NCBI GenBank assembly: GCA_029204225.1
Contig: CM055105.1
Span: 11,808,404-11,872,403, forward strand
Source of the DNA: Diphasiastrum complanatum
Lineage: Eukaryota > Streptophyta > Lycopodiopsida > Lycopodiales > Lycopodiaceae
Direction of reading: 5' to 3'
DNA length: 64,000 bases
Shown in pieces: positions 25,001 to 35,372 of this stretch. The position numbers and the translations under genes are program-made. The stretch's first letter is position 1, and each line of letters begins with the position of its first letter. Under the pieces are notes generated by a model, which saw only the letters and a program-made list of their open reading frames with translations, had not been told where the DNA came from and ran no database searches.

Positions 25001-26803
25001 CAGCGAGTCAACTTTCTTCAAAGGTGCAAAACTTGAGCATAGCTTTTTTCAGAAGTAACTAGACATGTAGTAGCTATCTTTATTTTTTGGGAGTAGATGG
25101 AAACCGGTTACCTGGCAGAATTTCTGCACATCCTTTATGACTCTCCAATGAATGGTAGACACCTCATCAACATGACTGTTTTGTTCATAACTAGTTTCTT
25201 GCTGAAAGTTACAAAGAAAGAAGTTGCTACCATGCTGTGGCATTGGCTTTAGTTCACCGGTTCCGCCTGGAACCTTGCTCACCTTATCAGGCTCGCAGGT
25301 GTTCTTTTGGTCTAACCAGCTCACCATGGCCAGTTCCACTGAACGAAACCACTATGATAGGTTTGTCGCATGTGCAGTCTGCGATTGTGCTTGTCATCCT
25401 CTACTGCTTATCTCTACAGTGCAACAGTTTAGAATATCACTAAAGAAGCATAAGATTTTGCTAACTTGAAAAGGGTAGAGGTCAAATAAGATTACGGTGA
25501 CTAGTGAGTGAAATTTTTGTCTTCACATTTTTGGGTAACTTGCGACATTGTTAAGCTTCTGTAATGCTTCAAGCAGGGAATTACTGAAGAAAGAAGATGA
25601 ACTCATTGACTGCCAATTAAGAGAAAAGGCAACCAGAGCCAAGTTGTATCAGGTAGAGATGGCATTGCAAAAATTGCAAGCTACAAAAGTAGAGCCTGCA
25701 AAACTTCTGAAGTTAGTTCCTGCTCTGCACGAGTGGTTCAATTCCATAAGAAAGGTCATATCAACAAACTTTTATTTGAAGCTTGCCATTGACGAATTCA
25801 GTTTTGCGAGTCTTTTTGTTCTCTCAAAGAAGTGAGATTAAGGTTTGCTATTAATTTAAATAGGTGCACTTCAAGAGATCACTAATGGGCATAATATGTT
25901 GTGATTTCGATCTAGACATCCTGTTAAAGTATGCAACACATCTAGTAAACTGGTGAAACAAAATCCAAAGGTCCTGGGTTATGTCCCCTTACAAAGGAAA
26001 GAGCAACTTATGATATACAATCTATGATCGAAAGGTATGCCAGACCTAGTATGTATTGTGAAATACCTGAATTTTCCATTCTACTATCATCTTGCAGGCT
26101 ATGCTAGTAAAGTGTGAGCAACGCCAATTTTTGCAGGTTAAATTTTTCTCCTGTTTGGTACTCTTTTGAGCAAATAAATAATGTATTAAGTCAGACTATG
26201 CCTTACCTAGAAAAGATCAAATGACAGGGAAGCATGAAGTTGGATGAAAGGCCTCTAGTCAACAATAATGACTTAATACATGCAATTTTTCCGTTGAATA
26301 AGTAAATTGAGAAAGATGCCATAAAAGATCATAATGTTCTGGAAAGTGGTAAGAAACGAGCACTTCATTTGCCAAAGACTCATTTAAGCTCTTGTTTGTC
26401 AGGCTCAACAGTGTGAGGAGAACCTTTTGAAAATTCTTGAAGATGCTCTACCACCAGGGATACTTATGAATCTGTCTGCATCAGCGGGTTTTGAAAGGGT
26501 ACTTATGTGAAGACATGGAGCCTTTCCATGACGTTTTATTGAGCTGCTGGAATCTGTCGAAGCTATGAAGTCCTAGAAGTTTAAATAAGTTTATTGTGAC
26601 TTTTCAGTCTTGAACTCTCGAAAGGCTAAAACCTAAAATCTCTCAAAATAGTTTTGATTTGACTTTCTTTTTGCTAGGGTTTTCAAAGCCAGAGCGATGG
26701 ATTTCATTCAGAGAAAGTTGTGTGCAATTTGAAAGAAGTTAGTAAGGAGGTGCAAGCGTTAGAGAATGAATTAGAAAAGCTTGCCAATAGAAGAACAATG
26801 TGA
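17883..26803 (+). CDS. Predicted ten-exon gene, coiled-coil protein of unknown function (about 525 aa)
   Basis: Exons: 17883-18555, 20943-21019, 21242-21331, 22317-22409, 22621-22763, 24961-25023, 25577-25754, 26098-26136, 26403-26498, 26678-26803 (TGA). Every intron is GT-AG and phases agree at all nine junctions; total 1578 nt. Exon 1 encodes an acidic start (MNEEEEQEQEQKG) and a helical region (IANGLEKMVHCWSLGQEERA, ENASQVAREADKIQKTLDNI), then a Ser/Thr/Asn-rich part. Exons 2-7 are mostly coiled coil (KAKLEELQIALLERTMEYEV, QREKDSLLKETMESKKKL, KLYQVEMALQKLQATKV), with a conserved-looking KLVPALHEWFNSIRK. The C terminus is ENLLKILEDALPPG and a last coil EVSKEVQALENELEKLANRR. No motor, nuclease, membrane or zinc-binding motif is visible. 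An in-frame ATG at 17874 is also possible. The exon 1 donor (CGAG|GTATCA) is the least certain; CACAG|GTGCTG upstream has the same phase. Intron 1 holds a retrotransposon LTR. Function not assigned. Confidence 0.6.
19001..19058. repeat. Compound (TC)n(AC)n microsatellite
   Basis: TC run followed by an AC run, inside intron 1 of the ten-exon coiled-coil gene. Confidence 0.95.
19934..20199 (+). repeat. Copia LTR 3' part with TATA box and primer-binding site
   Basis: TATAAATAG at 19934-19942 is a good TATA box. 240 bp later the sequence ends in CCGACA (20182), followed directly by TGGTATTAGAGCAGGTT (20183-20199), a close match to the Copia initiator-Met primer site TGGTATCAGAGC. The LTR start is not clear (somewhere in 19150-19700) and no gag follows. 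It is a remnant lying in the sense orientation within intron 1 of the coiled-coil gene. Confidence 0.55.
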
Positions 26804-29565
26804 ACAAGGTACTTTGCATGCACTATCCGATCATGCAAGCCAATTTGAAGAACAGGACACTTGGCACATCAGAAAGACAGGTATTTGGGTGCTCAAAAAC
26901 TGCCATGAACTGAGGTGGTGGTTTTTAACATATGTGGGTACTCAAACTGGGATTTTGATATTCTTTTGAGCTTCAAAAGTTCTCAATGAAAATGAAAAGA
27001 TTGGTGGTGAAGATGTGTGTACTGAAACCCATGTGACGCTTTGCAACATGTCACAAGCATCCTGAATAACCAGTTTTTCTAAGTTTGTTTGGGGGAATTC
27101 GGAAGCTGAAGTGACATAAATTAAAATATTGTGCAAGTATGCTGAACTTTTTATCTTTGGTTTGTATAAAGTTTGTTTGATTCATGATCCAATGTGCACA
27201 TATTGGATTCCATTGAAACTTTCTCAAATTAAGTAGACATGGCAAATTTGATTGTTTGAATCCCCTATTAAAATTGATGTCTAGAAGTTGAGGTACCAAT
27301 TTTCAAGTTGTCACCACTCTGTGACACCTTGTTGTCTCATTTTCTGAATATTTCTTTGTCAGCGTTTTTCCTACAATAGGCCACTGTGCTAACTTATACA
27401 GACTTTTTCTAGGATCTATTTACCTTAGTATCTTCCTTGTAGCAATCCACAGATTTGTCTTGTTATAGCTTTGCTGATTAGATATCTACAACTTGAGGTA
27501 TTGAGGTTTCCATTTTCCTACCATCATCATGTCTGATCTGAGAAAAAGCCCTATCATCTTGATGAGGCTTGTAGAGGCATTCTTGGAATGCTTAGTATGG
27601 ATTCTTCTTGGAGTATAGGGCCATCGACGAATGAATATGTGAATGTAGAGATATAGCTATCCTTTTTACACTTGAGACTTCCATAAATACTTGTGAGGTG
27701 GTAATAAGAATTTCACAATTCAAACATCATCATGAAATTTCATTTTAAAATTACATATTGACTGATTAATATTGATGGATACAAGACAATGTGACCACCA
27801 CTAGTACACAAAAGCATGCTTTGGAATATTTTCTCCGAGAGTATTCTCTAGAGAACTTGGCAAATTTTATTGAAAGATCAGGAAGAGATCCTAGAGCTGA
27901 GTATTGAGTATGGACTACAAATAGCCATTAAGCTTCAAAAGAGGGCTAGATTATGTTAGAATTAATCTACAAATTTCACCTAATTAGCAAAGGTTGATTT
28001 TATCTAGGACACATAAATGATGGGTGATTGAACCACTCTTTCCAGATCGTGCATCTAAAGGCCTTTTTTATTATTATCAACTAGTGAGTATGGTGTGGTG
28101 GTAGAGCATGTTTTGGCTTTGTCAACCTTGACAAAGATGCCTTGACACTCTTGTAACGACATGATACTTTTGCAATTGTAGTGCTATTCACACTTAGACT
28201 CTTCCCTTACGGATCAATCCCTCTTTGAGATTTGCCTAACATTTTGGTGCGTCTATTGGGAGCAACTTGATAAGGGTTGATGATTGTATGAAGAGTTGAT
28301 TGCTTACCTCATGAAAAATTAAAAAGCTATGTTAGGTCTGTTACTAATTGCCCGAAGGATCCGCTCATTAGAAATCAAGGAATACCCTTGAAGGATAACT
28401 CCCAAAGGTATGTGACATAGATATCCATTTGGTAAATCTAGGGAATGAAACAAATCCAAAAAATATCAACTTAGGGGCCCATCTTAGAGAGTCAACAAGA
28501 GAAGCTTTTGAGAATATCAACGAGTTTTTGCATGGGATTAGATTGATCTAAAAGGGCTTAGACTTGAAGATTGCCTTACCATTCAAGGGTAGGAGTGTAC
28601 ACCGTGTTAGAAAGATTGAAGAATGTTGAGCTCTTTGCGTAAGCAAGACTTTGTGTAGACTATAACAATTGAACAAAAAAATCCAAAAAAAAAAATACTA
28701 GCCCGTTTTGTTCATAGACCAATTGCGAGAAGAATTAGCAGGACAAGATCACCTACTAGCAATTTTTCTTAAACCTTATCTCTACCTACAATTGTTATCT
28801 TCTATGTTCTTTGATTATGTCTAGCATCTAGGTGTATTTTTCACTCTCAAAATTTGATTGTTTTAAACTATCAAACATCCAAGCCACATTCAAACTTGGA
28901 ATTTTAGTTTCAATAATTATTAAAATAATTGATAACAACACAATTTTTTGTGAATTCATAAAAATACACACAAGTTTTTGAAATATACTAGCAATATGAT
29001 GTGAAGAACTTTTTCTATCTAGTATGAAAAGGAAATGAAAGCATTGCAAATTGCTATCTCAAAATATGCAGCATCCACCATACTCTAGAAGCAACAGAAG
29101 ATCTATACGCCAAATACAGCACGCTAACAATGATATTTCCAAAGCATCAAAGAGTACCTTGATAGACAAAAGTGAGAGATGCTTGTGCAACTTACTATGA
29201 TATGCTCTTCGATTCTTAAATCGTTTTACTCAGGTAGCCAAATTTGAATACGTGATTTCTACCAGAACCAAGGAAGAAACACTTATCAAACTTGTAGATT
29301 TGAAAAATAATGGATGTCTTTATAGACATATTTGGCAAAGCACGAATCTTAGAAACTCTTTTCGAGTAATTATTTGAGAATATGGTAAACAAAGAAGAAA
29401 CCACAAAGTAGGAAGCAATTCATCACAAAAGTAACCTAGAATAGTAAAATCATAGATTTTAGTGTGTGCCCAATCATTTATGTCAATAAAACATGACTGA
29501 TACATAATGCAAGATAGAAATTTATGCTATTTTTTGAGCTAAGAACTAGAATTTCAAACAACGTC
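26804..29565. other. Intergenic stretch without a recognisable gene
   Basis: The 3' UTR of the upstream gene must lie at its left end. Short frames on both strands have no domain signature. CCTAACATTTTGGTGCGTCTATTGGGAG at about 28235-28262 resembles the LTR end and primer site of some Ty3/gypsy elements, but no coding remnant follows. Confidence 0.45.
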
Positions 29566-29570
29566 AAGAG

Positions 29571-30390
29571 TGTGAGAAATTGGCAAAAATCTAGCTTGGT
29601 ATTTTTTATGATAGAAGTTTGTAAGTGAATCTCACATGTGTGGAGGATGTTCCCACGTGTGGAGAATTGTAAAGTAAATCAAAATGTTTGATATAGGGGT
29701 CTCATAGAATTTCATAGTCAAGCATTTAGGTGTAGGAAGTTGATAGGGTCAAATTTGGCATAGATGGCAAATTATCCATTTCCACTTGTAATGCCACTAT
29801 TGAGCCAAAATAGAGCCAAACTTGTGCCAATCAGAGTGTAGACAAGTGTCATGCTTTTGTTTGATGAAGCTTAAGAGGTCCAATAGGATTTAGAGGTGGA
29901 ACCTTGTGAGGTCCAATAGAAAATTGAGGTGTGCTTGAATATAGTCCAATAGAATTTAGAGGTGCATGGATCAATGGTCCAATAGGATTAAGAGGTGGAA
30001 AAGTGTGATCCAATCATAGTTAAGCATAGTGGTAGCTCATGAATCTATTAGTATCATTGTACTCCTCATTTTGAAGCTAATTGATTTGGTGATTACGTGG
30101 ATTTTGAGTGTCGTTGAATTTCTAGCTTTCTCTCTCTACCCGAGAGCTCATGATTGTTTTTCTCTCTCTACCCGAGGAGAGCAGCTTGTTTTTACTTAGA
30201 ATACTTTTGGAACACTTCCCACACGTGTGAGTGAGAGTTGGAAGTGATTGAATGCATGTAGTAGTGTGTTTTTGCCATAGAATCAAAGATAGATCTTGAA
30301 TCTCAATCTAGTCTTGATCTTGGTGCATCTACACACCTTAGGAGATCACAAGTACATGTAGTGGACAATCCACACGTGTGAAATTCAACA
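29571..30390 (+). repeat. Left (5') LTR
   Basis: TG...CA ends, 820 bp. Carries three ACGTG-core (G-box/ABRE-like) sites: CCCACGTGTGGAG, CCCACACGTGTGAG and CCACACGTGTGAA. Two TCTCTCTCTACCCGAG repeats lie in the second half. Confidence 0.95.
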
Positions 30391-30407
30391 TGGTATCAGA
30401 GCCTACC
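30391..30407 (+). other. Primer-binding site (initiator Met-tRNA type)
   Basis: TGGTATCAGAGCCTACC directly after the left LTR; TGGTATCAGAGC is the standard plant Copia primer site. About 740 bp of leader without a gene follow before gag. Confidence 0.93.
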
Positions 30408-31146
30408 TAAGGTTACCATGCATTTTGATCCATTTGAATGAAAACTATTCATCAATCTTGAGCTAGAAATTGTCAAGGCCCATTTTCCTAGCTATCTTGT
30501 TCAATTTTGGATCAAAAGAGATCAAAAGGACATTGATTGGGTCTAACCTGGTACTGTACGGAATCAGGTGTTCAGACACGTGTGAGGAACATCCAATTTC
30601 AGTTTGGGAGTTCTCTTTCACGTTTGATCCAAAAATATTGCTAGATAGCTTGTTTTGAAGCTATTTTTGTCTAGTTTCTGATGCAATCAGTTTCATTCCA
30701 TTTGGTTGAGCCAATCAAAAGGTATAAGCTTTTGAAGAGGGTTAGGTAGGGCACCTAGACCTGGGTGGACACATTTGGTTTGGTCAAAAGATTGCCTCTT
30801 TGATCCAAAATCACAGTTGAATCTTACCAATCTCATCTATATGTGATCTAGGCATTGTTTTGAGATCTTAGCCATTTTGTTTCATGCAATATCATTGTAT
30901 TTGAGTCAAATTTGGTTTCTTAGTGTATTTCACACGTTCTAAGAGTGTTTGATCCTAACTTTGCCCATACTCTATCATTTGATGTGAAGTAGATCTAGTT
31001 TTGGAGAGATTGAGATAGCTAGTGAGAATCATCTCACAGTTTGTTGCAAGATCTTGCATAGGAGATGGTAGCACACCATTATTGGATCCTATAGTGAGAG
31101 AGAAGCAACATTTTTTGTTCATCACTTTTATTTATCTCCACTTTAC

Positions 31147-31719
31147 ATGACTTCAATTAGTTCATACTTGTTGCAACCAAGTGAGAGATTGTCTACTTCC
31201 AATTATTCAATATGGAAGTTGAGGATGGAGTCCATCTTGATACTCCAAGATGTGATGGACATTGTACTTGGGATTGAGGAGGAGCCTCAAGTCCTTCAAG
31301 AAGTACAAAAATACAAGAAGAGAGCTAGGATGGCTCTCCACTACATTAAGATGAATGTCTCTAATGAGATATTGAGGGAGATTGGTGATTGTTCTACATC
31401 CAAGGAAGCTTGGGATTGTCTCAAGTCCATCTATGAGGCTAAGAACACCTCTAGGCTCCTCACTCTTAGAAATCAAATATTCCAAAGTAGTCAAAAGAGT
31501 GATGAGAGTGCATCTAATTATGTTTTGAGAGTCAAGGATATTCATAGGGGGCTTGCATGTATTGGTGACTCAATCAATCAAAGTGAGCTAGTCCAAGTCA
31601 TTCTCAATGGCTTGAGAGATGAATATGACAACCTTGTCCAATCCTATGCTATTAAGGAGGAGCTACCAAGTTTGGAGGCCCTTTTTCTGAAGAATCAAGA
31701 CAAGAGTACAAACTCTTGA
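31147..31719 (+). pseudogene. Copia gag, N-terminal part (frame ends prematurely)
   Basis: Encodes 190 residues of a Ty1/Copia gag: start MTSISSYLLQPSERLSTSNY, then WKLRMESILILQDVMDIV, ISNEILREIG-type helices, LTLRNQIFQSSQKSDESASN and VQVILNGLRDEYDNLVQSYA. The frame closes at TGA 31717-31719, but the homologous continuation (SEESRQEYKLLRMDKLSL) lies in another frame from about 31686. A one- or two-base change in the CCTTTTTCT tract therefore breaks gag before its zinc knuckle. The tract is not a canonical -1 slippery heptamer, so mutation is likelier than programmed frameshifting. Confidence 0.85.
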
Positions 31720-32786
31720 GGATGGACAAGCTATCACTCAATCATGATGATGGCAAAGTTCTATTTGCCAAGCACAAAGAGAGGAGTAAGAAGCAACACC
31801 ATCACTTCTCTAATGACAAAGCTAAAGACCAAGATGGAGAGGAGGAGGATACCTCTCATGCTTCTAATTCAAATCTCAAGAAGAAGATGATCAAGTGCTT
31901 TTATTGTGGCAAGAAAGGCCATTATGCCACCAATTGCTTCAAGAAGAAGAATCAACTCAATCAAGCCAACATCACCAATGAGAAAGAAGACTATATTGCA
32001 AGTGATGGAGAAGGCTCTCTTATGGCATCAAGCTTCTCCTCTTCCACCTTCAACAAGGATGACTCATGGTATATTGATAGTGGAGCATCTTCACATATGT
32101 GTGGCTCCAAGCACTTTTTTTCATCTATTATGCCTTATGATGGAGTCAAGAAGACCATATACTTTGCAAGTAAGCATGAGTGCAATATTGAAGGAGTAGG
32201 GATTATTCCCTTGAAGCTTGCGTCTTCTAAAGATCTCTTTCTCAACAATGTTCTTTTTGTCCCAAAGCTTACAAAGAACATCTTAAGTGTTGGCCAACTT
32301 CTTGATAGTGGCTTTGATGTCAATTTCAATATTGACAATTGTGTGATTAAGAAGGATGGTGAGATCCTTGCATATGGATCAAGATTTGAAGGCATCTACA
32401 AATTTGATCCAAGTGAGAGTGCAAACTCTCTTGATGTTTCTTATATTTCCAATATTTCAAAGGAGGAGGATTACACAAGATGCACGTATCTTCTCTCTTC
32501 AAGTATTATGGTGTATGATTATTCCTTATTATTCAAAGCATATGTTGAGAAGAAATTCTCATTGAAGATCAAAGCTTTGAGGAGTATTGGAGCTCTTGAA
32601 GGAATAGCACCATATGAAGTTTTATTCAAGATGAAGCCTAAGGTTGATCACCTTAGTGAACTTGGTAGTGCTTGCATTGCACATATTCCCTTGGAAACAA
32701 GAAGGAAGGATGATCCAAGCTCATGGATCATGATTGGATACTCATCCATCAAGGAGGCCTTTAGTGTCTTTACACTCTCTATTTAA
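31686..32786 (+). pseudogene. Copia nucleocapsid, protease and integrase remnant
   Basis: Continuation of gag in the shifted frame; the first ATG is at 31722. It contains the zinc knuckle CFYCGKKGHYATNC, the aspartic protease active site WYIDSGASSHMC, and the protease tail LNNVLFVPKLTKNILSVGQL. GAG-pre-integrase and the integrase catalytic core are absent: sequence passes from LKIKALRS (normally followed by the DNGGE glutamate region) to IAPYEVLFKMKPKVDHL, the C-terminal integrase segment. A TAA at 32784-32786 interrupts just before the usual 'VIVNRDV' motif, which follows in the same frame. Confidence 0.85.
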
Positions 32787-33707
32787 AATGTGATCGTGAA
32801 TAGAGATGTCATATTGCATGAAGATTCAATCTTGGATGTGGCCGAGATCAAGACTTCTCAAGAAGCATCACAAGTTATCCTTTTTGAAGGTATTCAAGTT
32901 ATGATGGGGCCAATGTGTGAGGAGGAGTTTCTTCTTCATATGATTTCAAGAAGATCTTCAAGATGCATGGCCGAGTCTTTATGGCTCACCTTACATGGCA
33001 AAGAGGGGCATCTTTCATGTTGTATCTACTACAACACATTCATATATGCTTCTCTTCCTTTGCTTGAAATGCTATCTTGCTTCATTGAATTTTTTGGATC
33101 TCAAAGTTCAAGAAAAGCTATACTAGTTTTGTATGATGCTTATGGTATGGACATGTTTTTTGTCATTATTGACTTAGATGTGTTTCCAATACTTTTTGAA
33201 AGCAAGATATTGTATTGTCAAAAGTATGCTCTTGATTCTAGTAAGAACAAGATTGAGCTTGGTACTCACTTTTTTGAAAATCATGTTTTCACATGTTTTG
33301 AGGCAAATTGTAAACTCCTCTTGAGATTAAGTGAAGCATCCAAAGTGGACACTTACATCCTTGAGAGAGTAACTAGCCTAAAAAAGATCAAGATGGTCTT
33401 TGATATCAAGATTAGATCCATCATGGATATAGTTCATTGTATGTGGACTAGTCAAGCTAGAAAGCATAATCTTGATAATCATCATTGTTTCACATCTTAT
33501 GATCTTGATCTCCATGATCCTTATGAGGCTTGGAAGCCTCAGATTTCTCTATTTATGGTGCATCCATCATGCAAGTGGAACTTTCAAGGCAAAGATCATC
33601 ATCAAGCATGGAGGAAGCCCATGATAATAGTGGCATATTGGTGGAGCACTCTTCAAAGGCATTGGCAAGAGATCTCTACCAAAGAGATCTTATCATGGAT
33701 ATGGTGA
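32787..33707 (+). pseudogene. Open frame occupying the place of Copia reverse transcriptase
   Basis: In frame with the preceding block after one TAA. It begins with VIVNRDVILHEDSI, the integrase/RT linker of Copia pol, and then stays open for about 300 codons. I see no RT (no YVDD or related motif) and no RNase H signature. Fragments such as ILYCQKYALDSSKNKI faintly recall the 'Q.KYALD.L' stretch of Copia RT, so it may be a patchwork of shuffled or eroded pol. It could instead be unrelated sequence acquired by the element. No function claimed. Confidence 0.5.
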
Positions 33708-33819
33708 GGGTGCTGCTATGATGGATCCCTTGGCTGATCTTCACTTCTTATGCATACCAAAGGATCCAGTCAAAAAGATTTACAAACTTCTCAAGTGATC
33801 TAGTACCTTTCCAAGCTAT

Positions 33820-33833
33820 TTTTTGAGGAGGAG
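33820..33833 (+). other. Polypurine tract
   Basis: TTTTTTGAGGAGGAG immediately before the right LTR; a purine run with an upstream T stretch is the usual second-strand primer of LTR elements. Confidence 0.8.
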
Positions 33834-34653
33834 TGTGAGAAATTGGCAAAAATCTAGCTTGGTATTTTTTATGATAGAAGTTTGTAAGTGAATCTCACAT
33901 GTGTGGAGGATGTTCCCACGTGTGGAGAATTGTAAAGTAAATCAAAATGTTTGATATAGGGGTCTCATAGAATTTCATAGTCAAGCATTTAGGTGTAGGA
34001 AGTTGATAGGGTCAAATTTGGCATAGATGGCAAATTATCCATTTCCACTTGTAATGCCACTATTGAGCCAAAATAGAGCCAAACTTGTGCCAATCAGAGT
34101 GTAGACAAGTGTCATGCTTTTGTTTGATGAAGCTTAAGAGGTCCAATAGGATTTAGAGGTGGAACCTTGTGAGGTCCAATAGAAAATTGAGGTGTGCTTG
34201 AATATAGTCCAATAGAATTTAGAGGTGCATGGATCAATGGTCCAATAGGATTAAGAGGTGGAAAAGTGTGATCCAATCATAGTTAAGCATAGTGGTAGCT
34301 CATGAATCTATTAGTATCATTGTACTCCTCATTTTGAAGCTAATTGATTTGGTGATTACGTGGATTTTGAGTGTCGTTGAATTTCTAGCTTTCTCTCTCT
34401 ACCTGAGAGCTCATGATGGTTTTTCTCTCTCTACCCGAGGAGAGCAGCTTGTTTTTACTTAGAATACTTTTGGAACACTTCCCACACGTGTGAGTGAGAG
34501 TTGGAAGTGATTGAATGCATGTAGTAGTGTGTTTTTGCCATAGAATCAAAGATAGATCTTGAATCTCAATCTAGTCTTGATCTTGGTGCATCTACACACC
34601 TTAGGAGATCACAAGTACATGTAGTGGACAATCCACACGTGTGAAATTCAACA
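33834..34653 (+). repeat. Right (3') LTR
   Basis: 820 bp, matches the left LTR apart from two substitutions. Followed by the AAGAG target duplication. Confidence 0.95.
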
Positions 34654-34658
34654 AAGAG

Positions 34659-35372
34659 ACCTTTTTAACATCAGATAACCACACATGAGGGGGGATTTCT
34701 AATCTATTTACCACACACGAGGGGGGATTACTAATCTACTAATTCCCAAAATGATACATAGCCCTAGCAAAGATCATTGTCATATAGACATCAAGTGCGA
34801 GTGTAAGGCATCTCAACAAAAGGAGCAAAATTACCATTTGATGTAGATTCAAAACAATATGATCTAGCATATATCAAAAATAGTGTAAACATTATGACCT
34901 AGCATTTATTATGAGGTTCCTACTTTATATTTGAAGTCAATAAAGTAGAAGATTATTAAGAGCATCACATGATACAAACTTTGATTAATGAATAAAAAAT
35001 AAAATTCCAATGAATTATTCTCATGAACTACTTCCACAATTGGGAATGAACATAGGATAGGACTAGATTTTTGGCATTCATCTTGTTTTTGGTAACTTCA
35101 ACAAGCTTTACTAGAAAGACAAGGTGGCTAGATATTTTGATGACATCACATTGGATCTAATAAGTCACCTTTGGAGTGCACTAGCTCTTACATAGCGAAA
35201 GGACAAAAATTGGAAGCAAGCACATGTATGTGGACTAAAAGAGTTTGTATGCATAAGCATTAAATATTAAATATACCTAGTTATTGAGAATGGATGACTT
35301 CATAGATATGAGTGCGGAAAAATAGTTCGCAAAAGGTAGATCCTTGAGCAAGGTATTGTCAAATCTAGCTTC
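34659..35372. other. Stretch without a gene; small tandem duplication
   Basis: 34679-34735 repeats CACACAYGAGGGGGGATT...CTAATCTA twice. The end of the stretch may be degenerate upstream gag of the following Ty3/gypsy remnant. Confidence 0.5.

Larger units (their letters stand above)
29571..34653 (+). mobile_element. Complete, very young, coding-defective Copia LTR retrotransposon
   Basis: Two 820-bp LTRs (29571-30390 and 33834-34653) begin TGTGAG and end CAACA. I find only two differences between them (30141 C versus 34404 T; 30155 T versus 34418 G) and no length change. Target-site duplication AAGAG lies at 29566-29570 and 34654-34658. A primer-binding site follows the left LTR and a purine tract precedes the right one. 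The internal region is only 3443 bp: gag, zinc knuckle and protease are present, but most of integrase and all recognisable reverse transcriptase and RNase H are missing, and gag and pol are broken by a frameshift and a TAA. It therefore probably moved recently using enzymes of another element. Confidence 0.93.

Noticed and set aside
25049-25339. 96-codon minus-strand frame in intron 6 of the coiled-coil gene
   Set aside because: Possible retroelement trace, but I could not match any diagnostic motif.
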